Below, piece after piece: positions 56,757 through 56,942 of a DNA stretch of 56,942 bases. The stretch covers positions 1 through 56,942 of the forward strand of contig CAYQCE010000020.1 of assembly GCA_964415885.1 (NCBI GenBank), read 5' to 3'. The DNA comes from CAYQCE01 sp964415885. Lineage in GTDB: Bacteria; Zixibacteria; MSB-5A5; JAABVY01; JAHJOQ01. The first letter of the stretch is position 1. The number at the start of each line of letters is the position of its first letter. The notes under the pieces were generated by a model. The model saw only the letters and a list, made by a program, of their open reading frames with translations, made no database searches and was not told where the DNA came from. The position numbers and the translations under genes are program-made.

Positions 56757-56942
56757 CATCGATGGTTTTTACTTAAAATCATCACCCGCTTGAGTTACCA
56801 GCCTGATCTTCGAGCTTGGCGGGCATACCATATCTTAGTTTAGAGAACCACTTTATAAGCGAAGCGAGTTGGTGGTTACCCTTACAGCATCTCCCCCTCA
56901 CTCTTTTCTTGCCCTGTTCTCAACTCGAACATATCTTTCCAA

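Noticed and set aside
1..56942. CRISPR array, prophage or insertion sequence
   Set aside because: No regularly spaced direct repeats, cas, phage structural, integrase or transposase genes were seen in reading the window.

Overview
The window reads as chromosomal DNA of a Gram-negative (two-membrane) bacterium. It encodes LptB and an LptC-like lipoprotein, lipoprotein signal peptidase, a TonB-dependent receptor, an outer-membrane beta-barrel protein and several lipoproteins with clear lipoboxes. It also carries DivIVA, a PSP1 (RicT/YaaT-like) protein, pyruvoyl-dependent arginine decarboxylase, HPr kinase, sigma-54 and a remnant of a PEP-CTERM protein. That mix, with no nearby relative I can name, suggests a lineage such as the FCB group (for example Zixibacteria-like) or a deltaproteobacterial-type phylum. 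This placement is an inference. Iron superoxide dismutase, three ferritin-like proteins and an FNR-type regulator with Fe-S partners point to a facultative or microaerobic life.

Layout. 1-7515 (+): PSP1-metG-tatD-rsmA, running into a beta-barrel protein and two paralogous lipoproteins. 7512-12347 (-): a giant hybrid histidine kinase with eight PAS domains. 12692-13890 (+): a textbook sigma-54 promoter and a Wzz-type polysaccharide chain-length protein. 13933-17317 (-): a carbohydrate-binding-like lipoprotein, then a CBS protein with an SLC13 anion transporter. 17647-19710 (+): a TIGR02757 protein and a Cu/Zn permease fused to an HMA metallochaperone domain. 20131-22866 (+): superoxide dismutase and three ferritin-like proteins. 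23015-27663 (+): lptC, lptB, rpoN, hpf, hprK. 28070-29357: cheW, an inverted-repeat element and a decayed PEP-CTERM gene. 29530-32313 (+): a double M16 peptidase. 32307-37277 (-): yggS-divIVA-purine nucleoside phosphorylase-DksA/TraR-lspA-rluD-pdxJ. 37332-38153 (-): a secreted protein. 38320-42997 (+): arginine decarboxylase, then a TPP riboswitch controlling a TonB receptor and a sodium symporter. 43088-47548 (+): trkA-trkH and a GpgS/GGS-like glycosyltransferase. 47630-52802 (-): an FNR-type regulator and a five-gene Fe-S/hemerythrin operon with a matching operator. 52867-56756: a beta-propeller lipoprotein, a YyaL-type thioredoxin protein, a zinc ribbon and tRNA-Ser(UGA).

Themes. Several promoters (gene 1, wzz, lptB) leave only a very short leader, with the Shine-Dalgarno sequence almost at the predicted 5' end. 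The best candidates for new biology are: (i) an in-frame 17-codon minigene that copies the start of LptB and ends exactly where lptB begins; (ii) a second ribosome-binding site inside the Cu/Zn permease gene that could release a free metallochaperone; (iii) the FNR-type operator and five-gene redox operon ending in a methyltransferase; (iv) the sigma-54-driven wzz; and (v) a TPP-riboswitch operon that looks like a complete two-membrane thiamine uptake route. No CRISPR array, prophage or intact insertion sequence was seen.
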